DNA from: Actinotalea lenta
GTDB lineage: Bacteria; Actinomycetota; Actinomycetes; Actinomycetales; Cellulomonadaceae
Assembly (NCBI RefSeq): GCF_030586465.1
Contig: NZ_JAUQYP010000002.1
Location: 252,279-316,278 of the forward strand
Direction of reading: 5' to 3'
DNA length: 64,000 nt
In this document: in pieces, positions 8,577 through 16,126 of the stretch
How the letters are laid out: each line of letters opens with the position of its first letter
Position numbering within the stretch: position 1 is the first letter of the stretch
Notes under the pieces: model-generated
Told to the model about the DNA's origin: nothing
Seen by the model: only the letters and a program-made list of their open reading frames with translations
Database searches by the model: none
Program-made: the position numbers and the translations under genes

Positions 8577-9602
8577 TCAGGCCGAGGCCCGCAGCACCAC
8601 CCGGGCGGTCAGCAGGGCGTGCTCCGGCTCCTTGTCCGGGTGGGCGATCAGGTCGATGAGCATCCGGCCGGCCCTCGCGGCCATCTGGGCGACCGGTTGC
8701 GACACCGTGCTCAGGGGTGGCCGGGTGCTCTCGGCCACCTCGAGGTCGTCGAAGCCCATCACGGCGACGTCCTCGGGCACCCGACGCCCGTGCGAGCTGA
8801 GCACGGTGAGGGCGCTCGCCGCCATCACGTCCGAGGCGCAGAAGATCGCGTCCAGCTCCGGGTGCTCGGCCAGGAGCTGCTCGGTCGCGTAGGTGCCGCC
8901 GTTGGTGGTGAAGTCCCCGTAGGCGATCCCGTCCGTCGGGAGCCCCGCGGACTCCATGGCCTGGCGCCAGCCGACCAGGCGGTCGATGCCGGCGGTCATG
9001 TCCGCCGGCCCGGCGATGGTCGCGACGTGCCGCCGGCCCAGTCCCAGCAGGTGCTCCGTCGCCAGCCGGGCGCCCAGGACGTTGTCGATGTCGATGTAGT
9101 GCGCGTCCTCGACGTCCAGCGGGCGGCCGATGAACACCGACGGCAGCCCGGAGGCCACGAGCTCCCGGTTCAGCGCGTCGTCGCGGTGGTGCGAGGCGAC
9201 CACGGCACCGTCGACATGGCCGGTGGTGAGGTACCTCGAGGCCCGGCGCGTGCCGGACCCGTCCCGCGCGATCAGCAGCAGCATCTGCAGGTCCGCCTCC
9301 TCCAGGGCGAGGGACAGGCCGTTGATGATGTTGCCGAAGAACGGGTCGGTGAGGAGCCGGGTGTTCGGCTCCGGGACCACGAGCGCGACCGAGCCCGTGC
9401 GGCGGGTGGCCAGCGAGCGGGCCACCGGGTTCGGGGTGAAGCCGAGCTCCGCGATCGCCGCCTCGACCGCTGCCTTGGTCGTCGGGCTGACCAGGTGGCC
9501 GCCGTTGATGACCCGGGACGCCGTCGCACGGGACACGCCGGCGGCCGCGGCCACCTGACGGATCGTGGGCGCGGACGCGCGGGGTCGCCGGAGGTCGGTC
9601 AC
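8577..9602 (-). CDS. LacI-family transcriptional regulator of the GH1/ABC sugar operon
   Basis: The 341-residue protein has the LacI helix-turn-helix TIRQVAAAAGVSRATASRVI at 13-32, a hinge helix (PNPVARSLATRRT) and a periplasmic-binding-protein-like sensor domain ending RPPLSTVSQPV. It is the last gene of the sugar operon and its ATG overlaps the GH1 stop as ATGA. It would therefore repress its own operon, and the perfect palindrome at 14532-14549 upstream of the first gene is the natural operator. The inducer is probably a beta-linked oligosaccharide imported by the ABC system. That is inferred from the GH1 partner only. Confidence 0.92.
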   Translation of the reverse strand: MTDLRRPRASAPTIRQVAAAAGVSRATASRVINGGHLVSPTTKAAVEAAIAELGFTPNPVARSLATRRTGSVALVVPEPNTRLLTDPFFGNIINGLSLALEEADLQMLLLIARDGSGTRRASRYLTTGHVDGAVVASHHRDDALNRELVASGLPSVFIGRPLDVEDAHYIDIDNVLGARLATEHLLGLGRRHVATIAGPADMTAGIDRLVGWRQAMESAGLPTDGIAYGDFTTNGGTYATEQLLAEHPELDAIFCASDVMAASALTVLSSHGRRVPEDVAVMGFDDLEVAESTRPPLSTVSQPVAQMAARAGRMLIDLIAHPDKEPEHALLTARVVLRASA

Positions 9603-11059
9603 GCCTGCACGCTACTCGTGTCCCGGACGTGCCCCGTTCGGATCACGTCGGCGAAGGCCCGGGCCGAGCTCTTGGGCGTCCGGGTCTGGGTCGGGTAGTC
9701 CACGTGCACGATGCCGAACCGCTGCGCGTAGCCGTGCGCCCACTCGAAGTTGTCCAGCAGGGACCACACGAAGTAGCCGCGCACGTCGGCCCCCTGGGCG
9801 TGGGCCTCCTGGACGGCCCGGACGTGGGCGAGCAGGTATGCGGTGCGCTCCGGGTCGTGCACCGTGCCGTCCGCGGCCACGACGTCGTCGTACGCGGCGC
9901 CGTTCTCCGTGATGACCACCGGCACGCCGGCCGGACCGGTGTGCTCGGCCTGCAGGTGGACCAGGAGCCGGCGCAGCCCGTCGGGCTGGACCTCCCACTC
10001 CATCGTCGTGCGCGGCAGGTCGCGGCGGACCACGTGGCCCTGCGAACCCAGCATCGGGTTGCCCGTCGGGCGCGGCGGGGCCGGGGGACGCGGGAGGACC
10101 CGGTCCGGGGCGGGCTCGGCCGCGCTGACCAGGGCACCGTGGTAGTAGTTCACGCCCAGCACGTCGATCGGTGCGCTGATCGCCGCCAGGTCGCCGTCCG
10201 CGACGTGCGGGACGCCGCCCGCCGACGCCCAGGCGTCGAGCACCTCGGGCGGGTAGCCGCCGTGCAGGACGGGGTGCAGGAAGGCGTCGTTGACCAGCGC
10301 CTGGTGCAGTGCGGCGGCCTGGACGTCCGCGGGATCCTGCGGGTCCGCGGGGTCGGCGAGGGTCAGGTTCAGCGTGATGCCGACCATCGCGTCGGGGTCC
10401 AGCGCGCGCAGGGCGCGGGTGGCGGCGGCGTGCGAGAGGAGCAGGTGGTGGGCCGCGTCGACCGCGGCCTGCGGATCCTGCCGCCCGGGCGCGTGCTCAC
10501 CGGCGGCGTACCCGAGGAACGCCGAGCACCACGGTTCGTTCAGGGTGAGCCAGTGCCGCACCCGGTCGCCGAGGGCGGCGTGCACGGCGCGCGTGTAGGC
10601 CTCGAACTCGGCGACGACACCGCGGTCCGCCCACCCGCCGCGGTCCTCGAGCCACTGCGGCATGTCCCAGTGGTAGAGCGTGATCCACGGCTCGATCCCG
10701 CGCGCCAGGAGCCCGTCGACCAGGTCCGAGTAGAAGGCCAGGCCCTCGGCGTTGACGACCCCCGGCGCGGGCACGACCCGCGCCCAGGACACCGAGAAGC
10801 GGTACGCGGCCAGCCCCAGGTCGGCCATCAGGGCGACGTCCTGGCGCCACCGGTGGTAGTGGTCGCATGCGACGTCCCCCGTGTCGCCGTCCCGCACGGC
10901 GCCCGGCACCCGGCAGAAGGTGTCCCAGATCGAGTCGGTGCGGCCGCCCTCGCGCGCAGCGCCCTCGATCTGGAACGCCGCGGTCGCGGCACCCCACACG
11001 AAGTCGGCCGGGAGCCCCGCCCCGGTGGCGGACCGGGGCGGTTCGGTCGCGGGTGTCAT
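9599..11059 (-). CDS. Glycoside hydrolase family 1 beta-glucosidase
   Basis: The 486-residue retaining enzyme has the GH1 N-terminal signature FVWGAATAAFQIEGA (20-34). The acid/base glutamate is E175 in TLNEPW, and the nucleophile E385 lies in VITENGAAYDD. The late FVWSLLDNFEW motif closes the glycone pocket. There is no signal peptide, so it acts in the cytoplasm on imported short beta-glucosides such as cellobiose or related disaccharides. It overlaps the permease upstream and the LacI gene downstream, each by ATGA. GH1 also includes beta-galactosidases and 6-phospho enzymes; ABC uptake argues against a phosphorylated substrate. Confidence 0.93.
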   Translation of the reverse strand: MTPATEPPRSATGAGLPADFVWGAATAAFQIEGAAREGGRTDSIWDTFCRVPGAVRDGDTGDVACDHYHRWRQDVALMADLGLAAYRFSVSWARVVPAPGVVNAEGLAFYSDLVDGLLARGIEPWITLYHWDMPQWLEDRGGWADRGVVAEFEAYTRAVHAALGDRVRHWLTLNEPWCSAFLGYAAGEHAPGRQDPQAAVDAAHHLLLSHAAATRALRALDPDAMVGITLNLTLADPADPQDPADVQAAALHQALVNDAFLHPVLHGGYPPEVLDAWASAGGVPHVADGDLAAISAPIDVLGVNYYHGALVSAAEPAPDRVLPRPPAPPRPTGNPMLGSQGHVVRRDLPRTTMEWEVQPDGLRRLLVHLQAEHTGPAGVPVVITENGAAYDDVVAADGTVHDPERTAYLLAHVRAVQEAHAQGADVRGYFVWSLLDNFEWAHGYAQRFGIVHVDYPTQTRTPKSSARAFADVIRTGHVRDTSSVQA

Positions 11060-11961
11060 CCCTTGACCGCCCCCTGCATGATCCCGGAGACCAGCTGCTT
11101 GCCGGCCACCACGAACAGCAGCACCAGCGGGATGGTCGCAGCGACCACCCCGGCCATGATCAGCGCGTAGTCCTTGAAGTAGGACGCCTGGAGCAGCTGC
11201 AGCGCCACGGGCAGTGTCGGGTTGGACGAGCCCAGCACGACGAACGGCCAGAAGAAGTTGGTCCAGGACGCCACGAACGTGAAGAGCGTCAGCATCGCGG
11301 CCGCGGGCCGCGCGGCCGGCAGCGCGACGTGCCAGAAGCTGCGGAACATCGAGCACCCGTCCACGCGCGCCGCCTCGATCAGCTCGTAGGGGAGCGCGGC
11401 CTCGAGGTACTGCGTCATCCAGAACACCCCGAACGCCGTGACCATCCCCGGCACGATCACCGCGGTGAGCGTCCCGGTCCAGCCGAGCCGGGCCATCACG
11501 ATGAACAGGGGGACCACACCGAGCTGGGTCGGCACCGCCATCGTCGCGATGATGAACACGAGCAGGCCGCGACGGCCCCGGAACCGCAGCTTGGCGAACG
11601 CGTAGCCGGCCAGGGTCGCGAAGAACACCACCGAGATGCTCGTGATGACCGAGACGATCAGGCTGTTGAGCACGGCGTGCCAGAAGCCGATGTCCGAGCT
11701 GAGCACGCGGTGCAGGTTGTCGACCAGGTTCGGGCCCGGGACCAGCGACGGCACCGGGTTCTGCGCGATGGTTGCCGAGTCCGAGGACGCCAGCAGCACC
11801 GAGTAGTAGATCGGGTACGCCGAGGCGAGCAGGAACACGATCAGCAGCGTGTAGGTGACCCAGCCCGGGCGCCGGGCCGCGCCCAGCCCACGGCTGCGCG
11901 ACGCGGCGCGCGCGGCGCCCTTGCCGGCGGTCTGACGGATCGATGCGACCGAGGTGCTCAT
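11056..11961 (-). CDS. Carbohydrate ABC transporter permease, MalG type
   Basis: The 301-residue inner-membrane protein has six predicted helices. The cytosolic EAA loop appears as YELIEAARVDGCSMFRSFW, the site that docks on the ATPase. The charged N-terminus before the first helix (about 35 residues) is typical of MalG-type subunits. It pairs with the MalF-type gene upstream (4-base ATGA overlap) and precedes GH1. No ATP-binding subunit lies in the operon. As in many actinobacteria, a shared MsiK-like ATPase encoded elsewhere probably energises the importer (established pattern, inferred here). Confidence 0.92.
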   Translation of the reverse strand: MSTSVASIRQTAGKGAARAASRSRGLGAARRPGWVTYTLLIVFLLASAYPIYYSVLLASSDSATIAQNPVPSLVPGPNLVDNLHRVLSSDIGFWHAVLNSLIVSVITSISVVFFATLAGYAFAKLRFRGRRGLLVFIIATMAVPTQLGVVPLFIVMARLGWTGTLTAVIVPGMVTAFGVFWMTQYLEAALPYELIEAARVDGCSMFRSFWHVALPAARPAAAMLTLFTFVASWTNFFWPFVVLGSSNPTLPVALQLLQASYFKDYALIMAGVVAATIPLVLLFVVAGKQLVSGIMQGAVKG

Positions 11962-12956
11962 CGCGCACCACCCTTCTTGCGGACCTCACCGGACGACGCG
12001 ATGCGCCGGGTGATGCTGAAGTTGATGAGGCCGACGGCCACGATGACGAGGAACAGGATCCAGGCGACGGCCGCGGCGCGGCCGAAGCTCTTCTGCGCGC
12101 CCCAGCCCAGCTCGTACAGGTACATCGTCACGGTCATCCACTGGCGGTCCGCGCCGCCCAGGCCGAACTGGTCGTACATGCGCGGCTCGTCGAAGATCTG
12201 CAGGCCGCCGATCGTCGAGGTGATGACGACGAAGATGATCGTGGGGCGCAGCAGCGGCACGGTGACGGAGAAGAACTGCCGGACGCGGCTGGCGCCGTCG
12301 ATGACGGCGGCCTCGTACAGGTCCCGGGGGATCGCCTGCATCGCGGCGAGGAAGATCAGTGCGTTGTAGCCCGTCCAGCGGAAGTTCACCATCGAGGCGA
12401 TCGCGACGTGGCTGGCCAACGGGTCGGAGTGCCAGCGGATCGGGTCGATACCGATGTCGCCGAGCAGGGCGTTGATGAGCCCGGACTGGTCGGCGAACAG
12501 CCGGGAGAAGATCAGCGCTGCGGCGACCGGCGCGACGACGTAGGGGAGCAGCACACCCATCCGCCAGAACGTCTTGGCGCGCAGGTTGGCGTCCAGCACC
12601 GCGGCGATGATGATCGCGGCGATCACCTGGGGCACGGAGGACAGCAGGAAGATGCTGAAGGTGTTGCGCAGCGCCGTGTAGAACCGCGGCTGGTTCAGCA
12701 CGTCGACGTAGTTGCCCAGCCCGATGAAGTCGCCCTGGCCGCCGATCAGGTGCCACTCGTGCAGGGACACGAACAGCGTGTAGCCCAGCGGGAACAGCCC
12801 GACGATCGCGAAGAGGATGAAGAACGGGGAGATGTACAGGTAGGGCGAGAGCTTGACGTCGAGGCGTCCACGCAGGTTGCGCAGCCGGGTTCGGCGGCTC
12901 GGCGCAGACGTCGGTCTCGTCCGGGTGGGCGTCGGGGTCGCAGCGGTGGTCGCCAT
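11958..12956 (-). CDS. Carbohydrate ABC transporter permease, MalF type
   Basis: This 332-residue protein has six helices, a Thr/Pro-rich charged N-terminus, and the EAA loop LYEAAVIDGASRVRQFF near residue 220. It forms the membrane pore with the MalG-type partner. I chose the ATG at 12956, which has GGAG about 8 nt upstream. A start at 13028 would add 24 residues and run into the hairpin downstream of the binding-protein gene. The 127-base gap before it, with two hairpins, is the only large gap in the operon. Confidence 0.92.
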   Translation of the reverse strand: MATTAATPTPTRTRPTSAPSRRTRLRNLRGRLDVKLSPYLYISPFFILFAIVGLFPLGYTLFVSLHEWHLIGGQGDFIGLGNYVDVLNQPRFYTALRNTFSIFLLSSVPQVIAAIIIAAVLDANLRAKTFWRMGVLLPYVVAPVAAALIFSRLFADQSGLINALLGDIGIDPIRWHSDPLASHVAIASMVNFRWTGYNALIFLAAMQAIPRDLYEAAVIDGASRVRQFFSVTVPLLRPTIIFVVITSTIGGLQIFDEPRMYDQFGLGGADRQWMTVTMYLYELGWGAQKSFGRAAAVAWILFLVIVAVGLINFSITRRIASSGEVRKKGGAR

Positions 12957-13007
12957 GCGGGCTCCAGGTGGGCGCAGTGGGTGGTCAGGGCGTACGCCGT
13001 CGACGCC

Positions 13008-13040
13008 CGCCGCCCGGGACCGGACCAATCCCGGGCGGCG
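13008..13040 (-). terminator. Long perfect hairpin between binding-protein and permease genes
   Basis: A 12-bp perfect inverted repeat (13008-13019 with 13029-13040, TCCCGGGCGGCG on the plus strand) encloses a 9-base loop. No U-run follows, so it may act as a leaky terminator or as an RNA-stabilising stem. Confidence 0.55.
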
Positions 13041-13054
13041 AGCGCGACGGCAGG

Positions 13055-13076
13055 GGGAGCGGGTCAGCCCGCTCCC
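13055..13076 (-). terminator. Second hairpin just after the binding-protein stop codon
   Basis: GGGAGCGGG (13055-13063) pairs perfectly with CCCGCTCCC (13068-13076) around the tetraloop TCAG. It begins 7 bases downstream of the stop codon at 13084. With the next stem it would protect the upstream mRNA or reduce readthrough into the permeases. Confidence 0.55.
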
Positions 13077-13083
13077 GAGCCGG

Positions 13084-14409
13084 TCAGCTCAGGCCGAGCT
13101 CGTTGAACGCCGTGACGGCCTTGTCCCACGAGGACGCAGCGTCGTCGGACTTGTCGACGTCCACGCGGGTGATCGCGTCGACGACGGTCTGGTGGATCGC
13201 GAAGTAGTTCGCACCCTTGTACGGCGCGACGGTCACCGCGGCGGCACGGTCGGCCAGGATCTTCCCGGTCGGCGCGTTGTTGAAGAAGGCGTTGGTCTGG
13301 CTGAGCAGCTCGTCGCTGGACAGCGCGTCGACCTGGCTGGGGAAGGTGCCCTTGGCCTTGAACGCCTTGATCTGCTGCTCAGGAGCGGTCAGCCACGCGG
13401 CGAACGCCTTGGCCTCCTCGGGGTGCTTCGACTGCGTCGGGACGGTCAGGAACGACCCGCCCCAGTTGCCGCCGCCGCCGGGGAAGACGTTGGCGATGTC
13501 CCAGCCCTGGACGCCCGAGGCGTTGCCCTCGATGACACCGAGCATCCAGCCCGGGCAGAGCATGGTGGCGAAGCCGTCGTTCTGGAACGCGGCGTTCCAG
13601 TCGTCCGTCCACTGGTTCAGGTGCGCGGACAGGTTGTCGCCCACGGAGGCCTGGAGCACCATGTTGTAGGCGTCCTTGATCTCGGTGTTGGACGCGAGGT
13701 CCTTGGCGGAGCCGTCCGACGGGTTCTCGTAGGCCGCGTCCATCTGGTTCACGACGCCCTGGTAGATCGCGTTGGCCGAGTCGTACCAGGCGGCGTCCGA
13801 GTTGGCGACGAACTTCTTGCCGACCTCGAAGTACTTGTCCCAGCCGCCCTTGAGGAGCGCGGCGACCTCGTCACGGTCGGTGGGCAGGCCCGCCGCCTTG
13901 AACAGGTCGGACCGGTAGCACACGGCCTCCGGGCCGATGTCGGTGCCGTAGCCGATGAGCTTGCCGTCCGGGGTGGTGGCCTGCGCGGCCTTCCAGTCGA
14001 GCCAGCGGCCCTTGACCTCGTCCGAGTTCAGGTCCACGAACTTGTCCGGGTACTGCATGAGCTCGGCCAGCCAGTCGACCTCGATCGCCTCGACGTCGGT
14101 CAGGCCGGAGCCTGCGGCCAGGCCGGTGAGCATCTTGTCGCGCGCCTCGTTCGACGTGGCAGCCTTGGTGTGCTCGATCTTGATGTTCGGGTGCGCGGCC
14201 TCGTACTCCTTGATGAGGTCCTCGTAGCCGAACTCGTTGAACGTGGTGAGGGTCAGGGTGATCGGCTGGTCCGAGGACCCGGCGTCGCTCGACCCGCTCG
14301 CGCCGGGCTCGGGCTCGGTGCTGCTGCCACTGCTGCAGCCGCTGACGACCAACGCGATCCCGGCCAGACCCGTGGTGAGGGCGAGCCAGGGCTTCTTGCT
14401 AGTGCGCAC
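13084..14409 (-). CDS. Sugar ABC transporter substrate-binding lipoprotein
   Basis: The 441-residue protein carries a lipoprotein signal: positive start RTSKK, hydrophobic core, then lipobox LVVSGC with C25 as the lipid-anchored residue. A Ser/Glu/Pro linker and the type I solute-binding fold follow, with ITLTLTTFNEFGYEDLIKEY as the first strand and helix. The GTG at 14409 has AAGGAG six bases upstream, which decides the start. It is the first gene of the GH1 operon, expressed from the promoter that overlaps the LacI-type operator. Ligand is not readable from sequence; the GH1 partner suggests a beta-linked oligosaccharide. Confidence 0.93.
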   Translation of the reverse strand: MRTSKKPWLALTTGLAGIALVVSGCSSGSSTEPEPGASGSSDAGSSDQPITLTLTTFNEFGYEDLIKEYEAAHPNIKIEHTKAATSNEARDKMLTGLAAGSGLTDVEAIEVDWLAELMQYPDKFVDLNSDEVKGRWLDWKAAQATTPDGKLIGYGTDIGPEAVCYRSDLFKAAGLPTDRDEVAALLKGGWDKYFEVGKKFVANSDAAWYDSANAIYQGVVNQMDAAYENPSDGSAKDLASNTEIKDAYNMVLQASVGDNLSAHLNQWTDDWNAAFQNDGFATMLCPGWMLGVIEGNASGVQGWDIANVFPGGGGNWGGSFLTVPTQSKHPEEAKAFAAWLTAPEQQIKAFKAKGTFPSQVDALSSDELLSQTNAFFNNAPTGKILADRAAAVTVAPYKGANYFAIHQTVVDAITRVDVDKSDDAASSWDKAVTAFNELGLS

Positions 14410-14531
14410 GTGTGACTCCTTCGTCGATGCAGACGGCGTCGCGGCCGCTGCGCGGTTGAGCCCCTGGCCCGGACGAGGCGAGGGGTTCGGGCGCCGCCGT
14501 GGTACCGGTCCCACTTCTCGCGGACAAGAAA

Positions 14532-14549
14532 CCTGAGACCGGTCTCAGG
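14532..14549. promoter_or_regulatory. LacI-type operator (perfect 18-bp palindrome)
   Basis: CCTGAGACCGGTCTCAGG is a perfect palindrome with the central CG typical of LacI-family operators. It lies 123 bases upstream of the binding-protein start, in the promoter region of the operon that ends with the lacI-type gene. Confidence 0.75.
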
Positions 14550-14592
14550 CGATGCGAGAACGGTGCCCGTTCGCGGCCTCAGGTGTCAAACC

Positions 14593-14682
14593 CCGTGACC
14601 GAACCGTGATTCGTCGTTGCCGACCCGTGATGCCCCAGCTGCGGGCCGGACCGTGGTTCGTGACAACCGGTCTCGACCGTGG
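14593..14682. repeat. Five direct CCGTGR repeats in the shared intergenic region
   Basis: CCGTGA or CCGTGG occurs at 14593, 14604, 14625, 14651 and 14677, all in the same orientation, with spacings of 11, 21, 26 and 26 bases. Three copies extend to CCGTGRTKC. They lie between the sugar operon and the HTH-regulator gene in the 326-base gap 14410-14735, which otherwise holds the LacI operator and promoters only. Confidence 0.4.
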
Positions 14683-14723
14683 AATGTGCCCTGAGGTCCT
14701 ACGTCAGCTCCGCGGCGGGCCGC

Positions 14724-14729
14724 GACACT
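14724..14729 (+). promoter_or_regulatory. Leaderless -10 element of the HTH regulator
   Basis: GACACT is followed by 6 nt (AGGGCA) and the ATG at 14736. No Shine-Dalgarno sequence is seen. Confidence 0.4.
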
Positions 14730-14735
14730 AGGGCA

Positions 14736-15443
14736 ATGGAGCAGGGCTGGGACGAGCACCAGGCGCTCGCGTCGCGTAGTCGCGCCGCGCTGCTCGACGT
14801 GCTGCGTGCCAACGGTGGGGCGATGGGGGTCGACGAGCTCGCCGAGTCCGTGGGACTGCACGTGAACACCACGCGCGAGCACCTCGACCGGCTGGTGAGT
14901 GCCGGGCTCGTCTCGCGTGCGCCCGAGCACCGTACGACGCGTGGCCGCCCCCGGATCCTGTACCGGCACCGCGAGCCCGAGGGTGCGCGGGTGCGCAACG
15001 TCATCGACGGTGTCCTGCTCGCCGGCTACGGCCACGCCATGGCCTCGCCGTCGGCGACCGCGGAGCTGGCGGGTCGGCAGGCCGCCGGCGACCTGATCCC
15101 CGAGGGCCTGCTCGAACGCGCCCGCACGCCGCAGGAGGCGCGCCGCATCCTGGTCACCGAGCTCGAAAGGCTCGGCTTCGCCCCGCGCGACGAGGGTGAC
15201 GGTCTGCGGCTGTGCCGCTGCCCGGTGGAGTCGCTGGCCCGCGAGCGCTCCGAGGTGGTGTGTGCCGCGCACCTGGGCATGACCTCCGCGCTGGTGGAGC
15301 GGATCGGTCAGCTCGAGGTCCTGGATGCGACGCCGTTCATCGACGGGGAGTCGTGCATCGTGCGGTTGCGTCCGACCCGCGTGATCGAGGAGGGAACCGC
15401 GCAGGTGCCGGGCGAGGGCACCGCCCAGGTGCAGGGCGCCTGA
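14736..15443 (+). CDS. Winged-helix transcriptional regulator with C-terminal cysteines (ArsR/SufR-like)
   Basis: The 235-residue protein has an ArsR-like winged helix: helices around 14-55, including GVDELAESVGLHVNTTREHL as the recognition helix-turn-helix, then the wing TTRGRPRILY. The C-terminal half contains LCRCPVESLA and VVCAAH, with cysteines C160, C162, C176 and C207. This arrangement recalls SufR-type iron-sulfur regulators, whose cluster controls DNA binding. Cluster binding here is inference. The ATG at 14736 is favoured over one at 14679 because it follows a leaderless -10 element and removes a tail that does not look like the family. It faces the sugar operon divergently. Confidence 0.75.
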   Translation: MEQGWDEHQALASRSRAALLDVLRANGGAMGVDELAESVGLHVNTTREHLDRLVSAGLVSRAPEHRTTRGRPRILYRHREPEGARVRNVIDGVLLAGYGHAMASPSATAELAGRQAAGDLIPEGLLERARTPQEARRILVTELERLGFAPRDEGDGLRLCRCPVESLARERSEVVCAAHLGMTSALVERIGQLEVLDATPFIDGESCIVRLRPTRVIEEGTAQVPGEGTAQVQGA

Positions 15444-15465
15444 CGGCCCGCGCGGTCCCGGCGGC

Positions 15466-16020
15466 TCACAGGAACGCTGCGGGGTCGAACTCCTCGAGCG
15501 GGATGATGCGCACGCGCGGGAGCCGGACCTGGAAGGCGTGCACGTCGTTCTCCAGGTCGAACAGCTCCAGGCCGTCCTCGGTGAGCGCGCGCAGCGAGGA
15601 GGAGATCAGCTCGGAGAACGCCAGCAGGCCCACCCGGCGGGTGCCGAGCAGTGCCTGCAGGTGCTCGGCGAAGTCGCCGTCGTGGCTGGCCAGCAGGACG
15701 TCGCCGGGGCGGGAGGCCAGTGCCTCCAGGGTGCGCTGGATGCCGACGTCGACCACCTTGACGTCGGCCGTCCCGGCCAGGGGCACCGGGGTGAAGCCGA
15801 TCGCGATGAGCGCCTGCACGAACGACGTCGGAAGCGTGCCGGCTGACGCGTTGAGGAAGAACAGCCCGCGGACGGTGGGTGCTCCCCAGACCGTGCGGGC
15901 GTGCTCCAGGACGCGCTCCCAGCGCGGCCGTTGCTCCGGGTTGGGTCGCGCGCCGAGCAGTCCGCCGAGTGTCGCGTCGATGTTCTCGCCGTCGACGAGC
16001 AGATAGGTCTGGGCCGCCAC
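15466..16020 (-). CDS. NYN-domain protein (LabA/DUF88 family, putative RNase)
   Basis: The 184-residue protein begins with YLLVDGENIDATLGGLLG, the NYN/PIN-like first strand with acidic residues. Later comes VKVVDVGIQRTLEAL and then DVLLASHDGDFAEHLQAL, the second acidic metal-binding motif. NYN domains are predicted metal-dependent ribonucleases; substrate unknown. The GTG at 16020 follows a TACCCT -10 element by 7 nt, so I use it rather than upstream Arg-rich codons. It lies downstream of gdh in the same direction with a 106-base gap, and is convergent with the HTH regulator. Confidence 0.8.
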   Translation of the reverse strand: MAAQTYLLVDGENIDATLGGLLGARPNPEQRPRWERVLEHARTVWGAPTVRGLFFLNASAGTLPTSFVQALIAIGFTPVPLAGTADVKVVDVGIQRTLEALASRPGDVLLASHDGDFAEHLQALLGTRRVGLLAFSELISSSLRALTEDGLELFDLENDVHAFQVRLPRVRIIPLEEFDPAAFL

Positions 16021-16027
16021 CCGCCCG

Positions 16028-16033
16028 AGGGTA
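16028..16033 (-). promoter_or_regulatory. Leaderless -10 element of the NYN gene
   Basis: On the minus strand TACCCT is followed by 7 nt (CGGGCGG) and the GTG at 16020, giving a likely leaderless transcript separate from gdh. Confidence 0.45.
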
Positions 16034-16126
16034 CGCCGTCCGAGGCCGCCCGGGGGCCACCCGGTCGGGCGACGGCGCGGGCGACGGCGCGGACGTCGGT
16101 GTGGACCGTGGCCGGGACCGGACGGC

